From CAZCDS01 sp964497585 (GTDB taxonomy: Bacteria > Desulfobacterota > Desulfomonilia > Desulfomonilales > Desulfomonilaceae), in assembly GCA_964497585.1 (NCBI GenBank), contig CAZCDS010000002.1, positions 124,001 through 188,000 on the forward strand: DNA of 64,000 nucleotides. The letters are read 5' to 3'. The position numbers and the translations under genes were made by a program. The notes beneath the pieces were generated by a model. It saw nothing but the letters and a program-made list of their open reading frames with translations. It had not been told where the DNA came from and ran no database searches. Shown here piece by piece: positions 37,170-45,804 of this stretch (position 1 is its first letter; every line of letters begins with the position of its first letter).

Positions 37170-38570
37170 CTATCCTATCTCCCGAGGATCGGTCAGGCAA
37201 CCGGTGAGCGCGGTGGCTGCCGCGGTGAAGGGGCTAACCAGATGTGTACGTCCCCCTCGACCTTGCCGATCCTCGAAATTGCGGTTCGTCGTGGACGCGC
37301 AGCGCTGACCTGGAGCGAGAACGTCAGGATTTATCGCGAGGCACATGCTGCACCCCGGCTCACGCCATTGAAATCCTGCCTCCGTGAAGATCCGATCGAG
37401 TCCCTCTGCTTCCGCCTTCCTCTTGACGCTCCCGGATCCCGGGACGACTAGGCCCCTGACCCCCGACGCAATCCTGCGGCCCTCGACGATACTCGCCGCG
37501 TCGCGAAGATCGCTTATTCGCCCGTTCGTACAGGAACCGATGAATACGACATCCACGGGGACCCCTTGAAGCCGCGTCCCCGGCTTGAGGTCCATATACT
37601 CGAGCGCCAGACAAGCCACCTTTGCCTCGTCCCGGTCGGCAAAGGAATCGGGATCCGGGACCGCGGCGGTGATCTCGGTCACCTCTGCAGGCGTCGTTCC
37701 CCAGGTGACCTGAGGAACAATCACGGAAGCATCGACGTCCAGATAGCCGTCAAAGCGCTCCCCCGGATCGGTGGGGAGCGTTCGCCAGAAATCGACTGCG
37801 CGGAGAAAATCCTGTCCCTGAGGAGCATAAGGTCGCCCTTCCAGATAGGTGAACGTGGTTTCGTCGGGAGCTATCAGGCCGGCCTTCGCGCCGCACTCGA
37901 CGGACATATTGGACAGGGTCATGCGCTCTTCCATGGAAAGCCGCTCCACAGTACGGCCCATGTACTCGATTGCGTGCCCGGCGCCTCCATCAACCCCGAG
38001 ATGACGGATAATCCAAAGGATGAGATCCTTTACCGTGACGCGAGGGACCAGGGAGTTTTCCACCCGTACGGCAAGGGTGCGAGGTGTGGCCTGCCAGAGA
38101 CACTGGGTCGCAAGGATGTGCTCGACTTCGGTGGTCCCGATGCCGAATGCCAGAGCGCCGAACGCGCCGTGGGTTGCGGTATGGCTGTCCCCGCAGAAGA
38201 CGGTCTGCCCTGGCAAGACCAGCCCGAGCTCGGGTATGGTGACGTGCACGATTCCCTGGCAGTGATGATCCATTCCCATGAGGGTGACGCCGAACTCACG
38301 GCAGTTCTGTTCGAGTGCGGAGAGCTGTGCGTCGGCTATGGCGTCCGCCAGCGGTCTTCTGCGGCCCTGAGTTGTGGGAACCACGTGGTCCATGACCGCA
38401 AACGTGAGATCCGGTCGTCTCACGCTCCTACCGGAACGCCTGATACCTTCGAATGCCTGGGGCGATGTGACCTCGTGAAGCGGGTGCCGATCAACATAGA
38501 GGAGGTCCTCACCGTCTCTATCCGATGCCACGACATGACTCGTCCATATCTTGTCGAATAATCTCGGCAT
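37170..38570 (-). CDS. leuC: 3-isopropylmalate dehydratase, large subunit
   Basis: Aconitase-family catalytic subunit with a 4Fe-4S cluster, isomerising 2- to 3-isopropylmalate. The 466 residues match the E. coli LeuC type: MPRLFDKIWTSHVV, VFCGDSHTATHGAFGALAFG, MSVECGAKAGLIAPDE, and the cluster cysteines in FIGSCTNGRISDLR and EPGCSMCLAINPD. The ending region near 37170 is slightly unusual but intact. It begins two bases after the stop of the upstream synthase gene. Confidence 0.95.
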   Translation of the reverse strand: MPRLFDKIWTSHVVASDRDGEDLLYVDRHPLHEVTSPQAFEGIRRSGRSVRRPDLTFAVMDHVVPTTQGRRRPLADAIADAQLSALEQNCREFGVTLMGMDHHCQGIVHVTIPELGLVLPGQTVFCGDSHTATHGAFGALAFGIGTTEVEHILATQCLWQATPRTLAVRVENSLVPRVTVKDLILWIIRHLGVDGGAGHAIEYMGRTVERLSMEERMTLSNMSVECGAKAGLIAPDETTFTYLEGRPYAPQGQDFLRAVDFWRTLPTDPGERFDGYLDVDASVIVPQVTWGTTPAEVTEITAAVPDPDSFADRDEAKVACLALEYMDLKPGTRLQGVPVDVVFIGSCTNGRISDLRDAASIVEGRRIASGVRGLVVPGSGSVKRKAEAEGLDRIFTEAGFQWREPGCSMCLAINPDVLAPGQRCASTTNRNFEDRQGRGGRTHLVSPFTAAATALTGCLTDPREIG

Positions 38571-38572
38571 GA

Positions 38573-40105
38573 TTAGAGCGCCTTCCGAGAGCCTGCGCCC
38601 GCGTTGTTCCGCAGGCGGATCAGATGGTTGGTGGCAGTCAGCAGCGCGTCCACGCTCGCTATCACTATGTCGACATTTGCCGCGTCCGCGCTGGATTTGC
38701 GACCCGTTTCGTCTTCAACGGAGACTGAAACCTTGACCGTGGCGTGACTCCCGCCGGTGATCGCGTCGACGTGGTACTCGGCTATCTCGATCTTGAGCTT
38801 ATCGTCGACCATTCGCCGGACCGCGCGAAACGCGGCGTCCACCGGACCGACTCCGACCTCGGCTTCGGTGCGCTCGGCCCCGTTGACCCGTGCGCGCACA
38901 CTCGCCATGGGGACGATCTTGTCACCGGTAGTTACCACGAGTTGGTCCACAACGACGGCCCGCATGTCAGCGGGGACCTTCTGCATAACGGTCTCCGCGA
39001 TGGCGAAGAGATCGGTGCTCATCACCTGTTTACCCTTGGCCGCCGCGGACCGCACGCTCTGCACGATCTCTGTCAATTCGCTGTCGCTCGGTTTGAGTCC
39101 GGCGTCAAAAAGGGCCTGAGCGATTCCGTGTCGGCCCGCGTGCTTGCCCACAACGAGGCGCCGCCGATGGCCTACCATTTCAGGGGTCATGACGCCCGGC
39201 TCAAAGGTGCTGCCGTCCTGCATAATCCCGGCCGCATGGATCCCGCTCTCGTGAGTGAACGCGTTTCCGCCGACAACGGGTTTGTTTGGAGGAACCGCGA
39301 CTCCTGACACGCGCTCGAGGAAACGGGATGTCTCGTAGAGCTTTTCCGTTTTGATCCCGCAGTTTACCCCTTCAAGACAGGAGAGCGCCATGACAACCTC
39401 TTCCAGGGACGCATTGCCTGCGCGCTCGCCGAGGCCGTTCAAGCACACCTGGACCATGCGCGCACCGGCCTGCACTGCCATGAGACTATTTGCCGTGGCC
39501 AGGCCGAAATCGTCGTGGCAGTGGATCGAGATTGGCACGTCCACCGCGTCAGCCACCCGCCTGACCATTTCGGCGATGCTCCCGGGAGTGCCGACCCCCA
39601 CGGTGTCCGTGAGACCGATCCAGTCTGCCCCCGCCTCTTGGGCGATCTGACAGACTTCCAGGAGAAAGCCGGGATCGGTGCGGGTGGCGTCCATGGGCGT
39701 GAACATGCACTGCACCCCGCAGTCTTTTACGTATTGCACCGAGTCGCGCGTCGAAGCAAGCACCTCCGCGGGAGTCGCGCGCATGGAGTTCTTCATCTGA
39801 ATCTCGCTCGTGGAACAGAAGACGTCAACCATTCCGACGCCCGTTCTGATCGCAGCTTCAAGATCCTGGGGAACCACTCGGGCCATTCCGCACACCGTTG
39901 CGGAGACTTCGTGGGCAATGCGGCGCACCGACTCGAATTCCTCGGGCGAGTTGACAGGGAAGCCGGCCTCGATCACAGCCGCACCCAATTCATCAAGCTT
40001 TCGGGCAATCTGGAGCTTTTGCTCTGGAGAATAGGCCAATTGGGGCATCTGCTCGCCATCACGGAGCGTCGTGTCGAAGATCTGCACGGCTGTAGGGGGT
40101 GGCAT
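38573..40105 (-). CDS. LeuA-family synthase, probable citramalate synthase
   Basis: Second acetyl-CoA-dependent synthase of the run, 510 residues, quite different from the leuA product at the other end. It has VQIFDTTLRDGEQMPQLAYS, VIEAGFPVNSPEEFES, SIHCHDDFGLATANSL, GERAGNASLEEVVMAL and PVVGGNAFTHESGIHAAG. A C-terminal regulatory domain (about 380-500) follows. The stretch KLYETSRFLERVSGVAVPPNK and the VGHRRRLVVGKHAGR motif resemble archaeal CimA/LeuA-type enzymes. Citramalate synthase, giving isoleucine precursors from pyruvate, is the preferred reading because LeuA is already present. A second isopropylmalate synthase is the alternative. The ATG at 40105 has GGGAGAG; an earlier ATG at 40147 lacks a clear site. 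Confidence 0.82.
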   Translation of the reverse strand: MPPPTAVQIFDTTLRDGEQMPQLAYSPEQKLQIARKLDELGAAVIEAGFPVNSPEEFESVRRIAHEVSATVCGMARVVPQDLEAAIRTGVGMVDVFCSTSEIQMKNSMRATPAEVLASTRDSVQYVKDCGVQCMFTPMDATRTDPGFLLEVCQIAQEAGADWIGLTDTVGVGTPGSIAEMVRRVADAVDVPISIHCHDDFGLATANSLMAVQAGARMVQVCLNGLGERAGNASLEEVVMALSCLEGVNCGIKTEKLYETSRFLERVSGVAVPPNKPVVGGNAFTHESGIHAAGIMQDGSTFEPGVMTPEMVGHRRRLVVGKHAGRHGIAQALFDAGLKPSDSELTEIVQSVRSAAAKGKQVMSTDLFAIAETVMQKVPADMRAVVVDQLVVTTGDKIVPMASVRARVNGAERTEAEVGVGPVDAAFRAVRRMVDDKLKIEIAEYHVDAITGGSHATVKVSVSVEDETGRKSSADAANVDIVIASVDALLTATNHLIRLRNNAGAGSRKAL

Positions 40106-40272
40106 TGTTCTCTCCCGAATGCCTCCATCAAGGGATGGGGCACTCATGCTGAGTGACTATCCGTTCCGGGCGAGTTCTCCTGAAAGTCACCGGGCCTCGT
40201 CCGGGCTTGTTCAAGTCGGTTAGACATCTGATTCATTCCTTCATTCCGGCCGTGGTGGGCCGATATGAGCTT

Positions 40273-40385
40273 CCGAGCGCAGGGTAGCGCTCGGATCAGC
40301 TTGTATCGGTGGCGTCTCGGCACGCCCGTCGCATGGTTCGCGGAAGAGCCGAGACGCGGCTCCGACTCTTAGGGTGCGAGTCGGA
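40273..40385 (-). promoter_or_regulatory. Three consecutive hairpins in the ilvC-cimA spacer
   Basis: The 289-base gap after ilvC holds three perfect inverted repeats. The first, TCCGACTC/GAGTCGGA (40361-40368, 40378-40385), lies 9 bases after the ilvC stop. The second is GCGTCTCGGC/GCCGAGACGC (40312-40321, 40348-40357). The third is CCGAGCGC/GCGCTCGG (40273-40280, 40287-40294). None has a T-run. They may adjust expression of the leu half of the run or protect the ilv message. Confidence 0.6.
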
Positions 40386-40394
40386 AAGTCGGTT

Positions 40395-41396
40395 TCACGT
40401 TTGGTCCTTGATCCAGCCCATCATGGCTCGCAGCTCTTTTCCCACCACCTCGATAGGATGGGCGGATTCCTGCCTACGTCGTGCCTGGAGTACGGGCCTT
40501 CCGGCCTGGTTCTCCAGTATCCATTCCCGTGCGAATTCTCCGCTCTGGACATCCTCCAGAATCTTCTTCATCGCCAGCTTGACCTCGGGTCCCACGACGC
40601 GGTTTCCCCGGGTGAGGTCTCCATACTCCGCGGTGTCGCTGATGGAATATCTCATGAACTCCATGCCTCCCTCGTACATAAGGTCAACAATGAGCTTCAG
40701 CTCGTGGAGGCACTCGAAGTACGCGATTTCCGGCTGGTAGCCTGCCTCGATCAGGGTCTCGAACCCGAACTTGACCAGAGAGGTCGCGCCGCCGCACAGC
40801 ACCGCCTGCTCGCCGAATAGGTCGCTCTCGGTTTCTTCCGCGAAGGTGGTCTCGATGAGCCCAGCTCGGGTCGCTCCCAAGCCTTTCGCGTAGGCCAGCG
40901 CCAGAGGCTTCGCGTCGCCCGTCGCGTCCTGCTGCACCGCGAGAAGTGAAGGCACCCCCCTGCCGCGCTCGTATTCCCGACGGACGAGGTGCCCCGGTCC
41001 TTTGGGTGCGATCATTGCCACGTCCACATGTGTGGGGGGGGCGATCTGGCCGTAGTGGATGCTGAATCCGTGGGAAAAGAGGAGCATGTTCCCCGGAGAG
41101 AGTTCCGAAGCTATCTCGTCGCGGAAGAGGGTCTGCTGCAAATGATCGGGTACCAGGATTTGCACGAGGTCCGCGTCGGCCGCGGCCTGTCGTGCAGCCA
41201 TGGGCTCGAATCCGTCTTCCTTGGCGCTCTGAAAGCCCGCTCCGCCGGGCCGCTGACCGATGATCACCTTCAGACCGCTTTCACGCAGGTTGAGCGCTTG
41301 GTGCCGTCCCTGGCTTCCGTATCCGATAATCGCGATGGTCTTGTTCCTGAGGAGTTCCAGATCTGCATCCTGATCGTAGTAGACTCTCGCTTTCAT
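40395..41396 (-). CDS. ilvC: Ketol-acid reductoisomerase
   Basis: NADPH-dependent isomeroreductase of valine, leucine and isoleucine synthesis; class I form of 333 residues. It contains IAIIGYGSQGRHQALNLRESG (Rossmann motif), MIAPKGPGHLVRREYERG, ETTFAEETESDLFGEQAVLCGG with the metal-binding acidic residues, and ELKLIVDLMYEGGMEFMRYSISDTAEYG. The ATG overlaps the ilvN stop by four bases and has AAAGGAG-like sequence inside ilvN. Confidence 0.97.
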   Translation of the reverse strand: MKARVYYDQDADLELLRNKTIAIIGYGSQGRHQALNLRESGLKVIIGQRPGGAGFQSAKEDGFEPMAARQAAADADLVQILVPDHLQQTLFRDEIASELSPGNMLLFSHGFSIHYGQIAPPTHVDVAMIAPKGPGHLVRREYERGRGVPSLLAVQQDATGDAKPLALAYAKGLGATRAGLIETTFAEETESDLFGEQAVLCGGATSLVKFGFETLIEAGYQPEIAYFECLHELKLIVDLMYEGGMEFMRYSISDTAEYGDLTRGNRVVGPEVKLAMKKILEDVQSGEFAREWILENQAGRPVLQARRRQESAHPIEVVGKELRAMMGWIKDQT

Positions 41397-41905
41397 TTTT
41401 CTCCTTTCGTACTCCTGGCCAGGGCGGTCAATCCGCTCTTGGCGATTTCGGAAATCCCGAACTTGCTGAGCAGGGTCAGGATCGCGTCGATCTTCTCGCC
41501 GGTTCCGGTCACTTCTATGGTGTAATCGTACGGGCTCACATCCACGACCTTGGCCCTGAAAATGTCGACGATTCTGAGGACCTCCGCTCGAGCGCCGTTC
41601 TTCGCGTTCACCTTGAGCAGAGCCAGTTCGCGCTCGACTCGCGGGGTGTCGGTGATATCGATGACCCTGTGAACATTGATGAGCTTCCTGAGCTGCTTCT
41701 TAATCTGCTCCAGGATCATCTCACTGCCGGGGATGACCGCGGTGATCCGACTGATCTTGGGGTCCATGGTCTCCGCGACGGAGAGGCTCGCAATATTGAA
41801 TCCCCTCCCGCTGAAGAGACCGGAAACCCGGGAGAGCACTCCCGGCTCGTTGTCCACTAGAATCGAAAGGGTATGCCTCGCCTCGTCCGTCTTGTGGTCG
41901 TTCAT
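41393..41905 (-). CDS. ilvN: Acetolactate synthase, small regulatory subunit
   Basis: Valine-sensing ACT-domain subunit, 170 residues, sometimes named ilvH at this length. The ACT domain opens RHTLSILVDNEPGVLSRVSGLFSGRGFNIASLSV, with key features DNEPGVLSR and GRGFNI. KQLRKLINVHRVIDIT and a second ACT-like C-terminal half follow. It lies two bases after ilvB. Confidence 0.96.
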   Translation of the reverse strand: MNDHKTDEARHTLSILVDNEPGVLSRVSGLFSGRGFNIASLSVAETMDPKISRITAVIPGSEMILEQIKKQLRKLINVHRVIDITDTPRVERELALLKVNAKNGARAEVLRIVDIFRAKVVDVSPYDYTIEVTGTGEKIDAILTLLSKFGISEIAKSGLTALARSTKGEK

Positions 41906-41907
41906 GG

Positions 41908-43602
41908 CTACACCAGCAGCATGTTGGTCAACGGTTCGCCCGCGGGAACCATCGGGTAGACGTTCTCCTCACGCTCCACCAAGAAATCCATGATCACGGG
42001 CCGATCAACGGAGAGGGCCCGCTCGATGGCCGGTTCCACCTCATCAGGCTCGGTGGCCCTGATTCCGACGGCGCCGTACGCTTCCGCGAGCTTCACGAAG
42101 TCCGGCGCAGAATCCATCTCGGTGGACGCATACCGCCGATCCTTGAAAAGCTCCTGCCATTGGCGGACCATCCCGAGATACCGGTTGTTCAGGATGGCGA
42201 TCTTTACCGGCACATTGTAATGGACTGCAGTTGCAAGTTCCTGAATATTCATCTGAATCGATCCGTCTCCCGCGATGTCGAAAACCACGCGATCCGGGCA
42301 CGCGATTTGCGCGCCGATGGCGGCCGGGAAGCCGAATCCCATGCACCCCAATCCACCGGACGTCACAAAGCTGTTCGGAGAATTGAAATGATAGTACTGG
42401 GCAGCCCACATCTGATTCTGGCCGACCTCCGTGGAGATGATGGCGTTTCCTCCCGTCAGCCGGTGGATCGTATCCACCACGTATTGCGGTTTGATGGCAG
42501 CGTCGCCATCCTGCTCGTACGCCAGGGGTTGGGTCTGTTTCCACTCGTCGATCGTTTTGAGCCATGCTCCGTGGCGTTCGGCCCAATTGGTACCGTTCAT
42601 CTGATCTGCAAAGGTCTGCAGCATTACCAGGGACTCACGGCAGTCCCCAACTACCGGCACATCTACCGGTACGTTCTTCTGGATGGAGGTCGGATCGATA
42701 TCAATGTGAACGATCTTCGCTTTGGGTGCGAACTGATCGATCTTGCCGGTCACTCTGTCGTCAAACCGCGCCCCGATGGCCAAGAGGAGATCGCAGTTGC
42801 CCACAGCCATGTTCGCCCGATAGGTGCCGTGCATCCCGAGCATACCCAACCACAGCGGATCATCCGCGGGAAAAGCGCCGAGACCCATGAGTGTGAGGGT
42901 GACGGGAATGGAAAGCCTTCGCGCGAAGCTTTTCAGTTCCTCTGCAGCTCCCGAGGAAATGAGCCCTCCACCTCCGTAGATAACCGGTCGCTTCGCCTCC
43001 GCAATGAGGTCGAATCCCTTCTTCAATTGCCCGCTGTGAGGTTGGTACTTCGGCTGATAGGTGCGGATATTAACGGCTTCCGGGTAATCGAATTCTTCAC
43101 TGGCCTGCTGGACGTCTTTGGGCAGATCCACCAGCACCGGCCCGGGACGACCCAAACGGGCCAGATGAAAGGCTTTTGATACGGTGTCCACGAGTTCGCC
43201 CAGGCTCTTGACGAGGAAATTGTGCTTGGTGCACGGCCTCGTGATACCGACGATGTCCACCTCTTGAAACGCGTCGTTTCCGATGAGTGGCGTGGGCACC
43301 TGGCCCGTGAAGACCACAACGGGAATGGAATCCAGGTACGCCGACGCGATGCCGGTTACGGTGTTTGTGGCCCCCGGCCCTGAGGTGGCCAGGGCGACAC
43401 CCACCTTCCTGGCGGCACGGGCGTACCCGTCCGCGGCGTGGACCGCGGCCTGCTCGTGCCTCACCAGCACATGACGGATATCGGATTGATCGAGCTCGTG
43501 ATAGATGTCTATCACCGCTCCCCCGGGGTAGCCAAAAACCACGTCGACACCTTCCGCCTCGAGGCATTTGACGAAGATCTGGGCACCGGAATACCTTGCC
43601 AT
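41908..43602 (-). CDS. ilvB: Acetolactate synthase, large catalytic subunit
   Basis: Thiamine-diphosphate enzyme condensing pyruvate with pyruvate or 2-ketobutyrate. The 564 residues include VFGYPGGAVIDIYHEL, the catalytic Glu in VLVRHEQAAVHAADGYARA, SGPGATNTVTGIA, GALGLPADDPLW-like sequence (here GLGAFPADDPLW), and the TPP motif GDGSIQMNIQELATA with MVRQWQELF. It lies between ilvD and ilvN with spacers of four and two bases. Confidence 0.97.
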   Translation of the reverse strand: MARYSGAQIFVKCLEAEGVDVVFGYPGGAVIDIYHELDQSDIRHVLVRHEQAAVHAADGYARAARKVGVALATSGPGATNTVTGIASAYLDSIPVVVFTGQVPTPLIGNDAFQEVDIVGITRPCTKHNFLVKSLGELVDTVSKAFHLARLGRPGPVLVDLPKDVQQASEEFDYPEAVNIRTYQPKYQPHSGQLKKGFDLIAEAKRPVIYGGGGLISSGAAEELKSFARRLSIPVTLTLMGLGAFPADDPLWLGMLGMHGTYRANMAVGNCDLLLAIGARFDDRVTGKIDQFAPKAKIVHIDIDPTSIQKNVPVDVPVVGDCRESLVMLQTFADQMNGTNWAERHGAWLKTIDEWKQTQPLAYEQDGDAAIKPQYVVDTIHRLTGGNAIISTEVGQNQMWAAQYYHFNSPNSFVTSGGLGCMGFGFPAAIGAQIACPDRVVFDIAGDGSIQMNIQELATAVHYNVPVKIAILNNRYLGMVRQWQELFKDRRYASTEMDSAPDFVKLAEAYGAVGIRATEPDEVEPAIERALSVDRPVIMDFLVEREENVYPMVPAGEPLTNMLLV

Positions 43603-43606
43603 GGGA

Positions 43607-45325
43607 TCACCTCCCCGACGGTGCGGTGGCCTGGTCCCCGCGACTTCGGGTCCGAAACACCGCGCCTGTATTGGCTGACGTTACAAGTTCCGCGTACCGT
43701 TCAAGATAACCGGCCGGTACCTCGCGTACCGGGGCCTTCCAGTCTGCGAGGCGAGCGGAAATCTCCTCAGAGGGCAGCTTGACGTCGAGTCGCTTGGCCG
43801 GAATGTCAATGGATATGCGGTCCCCTTCTCGGATGATCGCGATCGGACCGCGGGCCATGGCTTCAGGGGAAACGTGCCCGATGGAGGCCCCCCGGGTCGC
43901 TCCGGAGAATCGTCCGTCGGTTATCAGCGCCACCTTTGCTCCAAGCCCCATTCCGCTCAGGGAGGACGTGGGGGTGAGCATCTCCCTCATTCCCGGGCCA
44001 CCTTTGGGTCCCTCGTAGCGAATGACGATGACCTCTCCCGCGCAAATCTTGCCGTTGAGGATCGCGTCGGTGGCCTCTTCCTCCGATTCGAAGACCCGGG
44101 CCGGTCCCTCGAAGGCAAGCATCTCCGGCGCTACAGCCGACTGTTTGACCACCGCGCCTTGGGGCGCCAGATTTCCGAAGAGCACGGCCAGCCCTCCCTG
44201 GGGACTGTACGGATCCTCTGGAGCGCGTATCACGTTGCGATCCAGGACCGTCCGGCCCTCAAGGTTTTCTCCAACCTTCCGCCCTGTTGTAGTGACGCAA
44301 ACGGGGTCAAGGAGACCGACTCTTCTCAGTTCCGCCATGACCGCGGGGATTCCGCCGGCCTGGTCCAAATCCTCCACGTGATGCGACCCTGCCGGGCTGA
44401 TCCGACACAGGTTCGGCGTGCGTTCGCTGATCTGGTTGACCGTCTCCAGGTCGAGCTTCACTCCCGCCTCATCCGCGATGGCGAGCAGGTGGAGCAGCGT
44501 GTTCGTCGAACATCCGAGGGCCATGTCAACCGCCAACGCGTTGTGGAAAGCTTGGCGGGTCATGATCCGGCGAGGACGGATCCCTTCCCGCCACAGTTCC
44601 AGAACTTGTACGCCGGTGCGCTTGGCGAGCCTCACGCGCTCGCTCATCACCGCAGGGACGGTTCCGTTTCCGGGCAAGGCCATGCCAAGCGACTCCGTGA
44701 GGCAATTCATGGAGTTGGCAGTGAACATGCCCGCGCAGGACCCGCACGTGGGCCCTGAATCAACTTCGATACGCGCCAGTTCCTCGAGTGACATCTTGCC
44801 GGCCTTGACCGCGCCCACAGCCTCGAAGACCTCGGCTATGTCGAGGCATCTCCCCTGAGAGCGGCCCGCCAACATGGGACCTCCGCTGACGAAGATCGCG
44901 GGAATGTCAAGTCTCGCGGCAGCCATGAGCATTCCCGGAATGATCTTGTCGCAATTGGGCATCAGGACCATCGCGTCGAAGCAATGCGCTCTGGCGACGA
45001 TCTCCACTGAGTCCGCGATGAGTTCACGGCTTGCCAGCGAATATTTCATGCCGAGATGGTTCATTGCTATGCCGTCGCATACGCCGATGGTACCCACCTC
45101 TACGGGAGTCCCGCCAGCCATGTACACCCCTGCCTTGACGGCGTCCGCGAGCCTGTTCAGGTGCACGTGGCCGGGGATGATCTCCGAGTAGGAGTTCACG
45201 ATGCCTATCAACGGTCGCGCGATGTCCTCGGATGTGAATCCGAGCGACCTGAGTAACGCCCTGTGAGGTGCCCTTTCCACTCCTTCCTTAATGGTGGCGC
45301 TGAGCATCTTCTTGCCTTCAGTCAT
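43607..45325 (-). CDS. ilvD: Dihydroxy-acid dehydratase
   Basis: Fe-S dehydratase, third common step of branched-chain amino acid synthesis, and first structural gene of the run. The 572 residues contain SEIIPGHVHLNRLADAVK, the cluster/substrate motifs MPNCDKIIPGML and GPTCGSCAGMFTANSMNC, DMALGCSTNTLLHL and ITDGRFSGATRG. The ATG at 45325 follows GGGAGAAAGGG; an ATG six codons later is possible. Expression should be governed by the attenuator immediately upstream. Confidence 0.96.
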   Translation of the reverse strand: MTEGKKMLSATIKEGVERAPHRALLRSLGFTSEDIARPLIGIVNSYSEIIPGHVHLNRLADAVKAGVYMAGGTPVEVGTIGVCDGIAMNHLGMKYSLASRELIADSVEIVARAHCFDAMVLMPNCDKIIPGMLMAAARLDIPAIFVSGGPMLAGRSQGRCLDIAEVFEAVGAVKAGKMSLEELARIEVDSGPTCGSCAGMFTANSMNCLTESLGMALPGNGTVPAVMSERVRLAKRTGVQVLELWREGIRPRRIMTRQAFHNALAVDMALGCSTNTLLHLLAIADEAGVKLDLETVNQISERTPNLCRISPAGSHHVEDLDQAGGIPAVMAELRRVGLLDPVCVTTTGRKVGENLEGRTVLDRNVIRAPEDPYSPQGGLAVLFGNLAPQGAVVKQSAVAPEMLAFEGPARVFESEEEATDAILNGKICAGEVIVIRYEGPKGGPGMREMLTPTSSLSGMGLGAKVALITDGRFSGATRGASIGHVSPEAMARGPIAIIREGDRISIDIPAKRLDVKLPSEEISARLADWKAPVREVPAGYLERYAELVTSANTGAVFRTRSRGDQATAPSGR

Positions 45326-45355
45326 GTCCAGCCCTTTCTCCCCGCGTTCGGAGAC

Positions 45356-45394
45356 AAAAAAAATCCGCTACCGGGCTGGAGCCCAGTAACGGAT
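45356..45394 (-). terminator. ilv attenuator: intrinsic terminator in the leader
   Basis: Transcribed leftward, ATCCGTTACTGGGCT (45394-45380) pairs with AGCCCGGTAGCGGAT (45377-45363) along its whole length, with two G-U pairs and a tight loop, and is followed by seven or more T residues. This is the best intrinsic terminator in the window, and it lies between the leader peptide and ilvD. Confidence 0.92.
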
Positions 45395-45431
45395 CTTGTT
45401 GGCCTTTATGTCTCTTATTAACTTATTGCGT

Positions 45432-45446
45432 ATCCATTACCAGGCC
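45432..45446 (-). promoter_or_regulatory. Antiterminator segment of the ilv leader
   Basis: GGCCTGGTAATGGAT (minus strand) overlaps the leader peptide stop codon. It can pair over 15 positions, four of them G-U, with ATCCGTTACTGGGCT, the 5' arm of the terminator. A ribosome stalled in the Ile/Leu/Val codons leaves it free, favouring read-through. A ribosome at the stop codon covers it, favouring termination. Confidence 0.85.
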
Positions 45447-45523
45447 CCTGTCCCTAATTGTCCGACCCGGACAATAATGACCGAAATGAGGACGACAATA
45501 AGGAGGATCTGGTAACGCTTCAT
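45437..45523 (-). CDS. Branched-chain amino acid operon leader peptide
   Basis: A 28-codon reading frame, ATG at 45523, TAA at 45437. After five residues it reads ILLIVVLISVIIV, so 14 of the 18 residues between positions 6 and 23 are Ile, Leu or Val. Such a run upstream of an intrinsic terminator and ilvD is the hallmark of translation-controlled attenuation, as in enterobacterial ilv leaders. Ribosome stalling from shortage of any of the three charged tRNAs would prevent termination. Inside the frame, ATTGTCCG/CGGACAAT (45457-45475) forms a perfect hairpin that could act as the RNA polymerase pause signal. The Shine-Dalgarno (GGAAG) is modest. The peptide itself need have no function. Confidence 0.9.
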   Translation of the reverse strand: MKRYQILLIVVLISVIIVRVGQLGTGAW

Positions 45524-45651
45524 TTCTTCCACTACGCAGACTTTTCTACAGGGTAGCCGCGTAACACGGAGACCCTTTGCTGTCAACACCAAAATTGAGT
45601 GACCTGCTCAAGTTCCGCGAGCATCGCGCCTACTCGATTGGAGATAGATCC

Positions 45652-45679
45652 ATGATATTAGATAGTTGCGCCTCGTCAA
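45652..45679 (-). promoter_or_regulatory. Probable ilv operon promoter
   Basis: On the minus strand TTGACG (45674-45679), a 16-base spacer and TATCAT (45652-45657) would start transcription near 45645, about 120 bases before the leader peptide. An exact TTGACA at 45581-45586 is closer to the leader but lacks a -10 at usable distance. Confidence 0.5.
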
Positions 45680-45804
45680 TAAATTCTCTTTTTCTTTCAT
45701 TCTTTCTGGGGTGCAGCCCGACTCCCAAGCCGTCGGTACAGCCGATTCAACCGACTTGCTCCCGTTTCCGGGGGGCCGTAGTGTACCCGGTGAACCGCGT
45801 CTGT

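Noticed and set aside
37566..38561. Long open frame on the plus strand opposite leuC (331 codons)
   Set aside because: It is antisense to a clear leuC, has no domain character, and arises from GC-rich codon bias. Similar plus-strand frames opposite ahcY (1143-1919), ilvD (43874-44758) and lon (56807-57889) were rejected for the same reason.
45552..45586. Exact TTGACA closer to the ilv leader as its promoter
   Set aside because: Hexamers at 16-18 bases (TTACGC, TACGCG, ACGCGG) do not resemble a -10; the TTGACG/TATCAT pair at 45652-45679 fits better.
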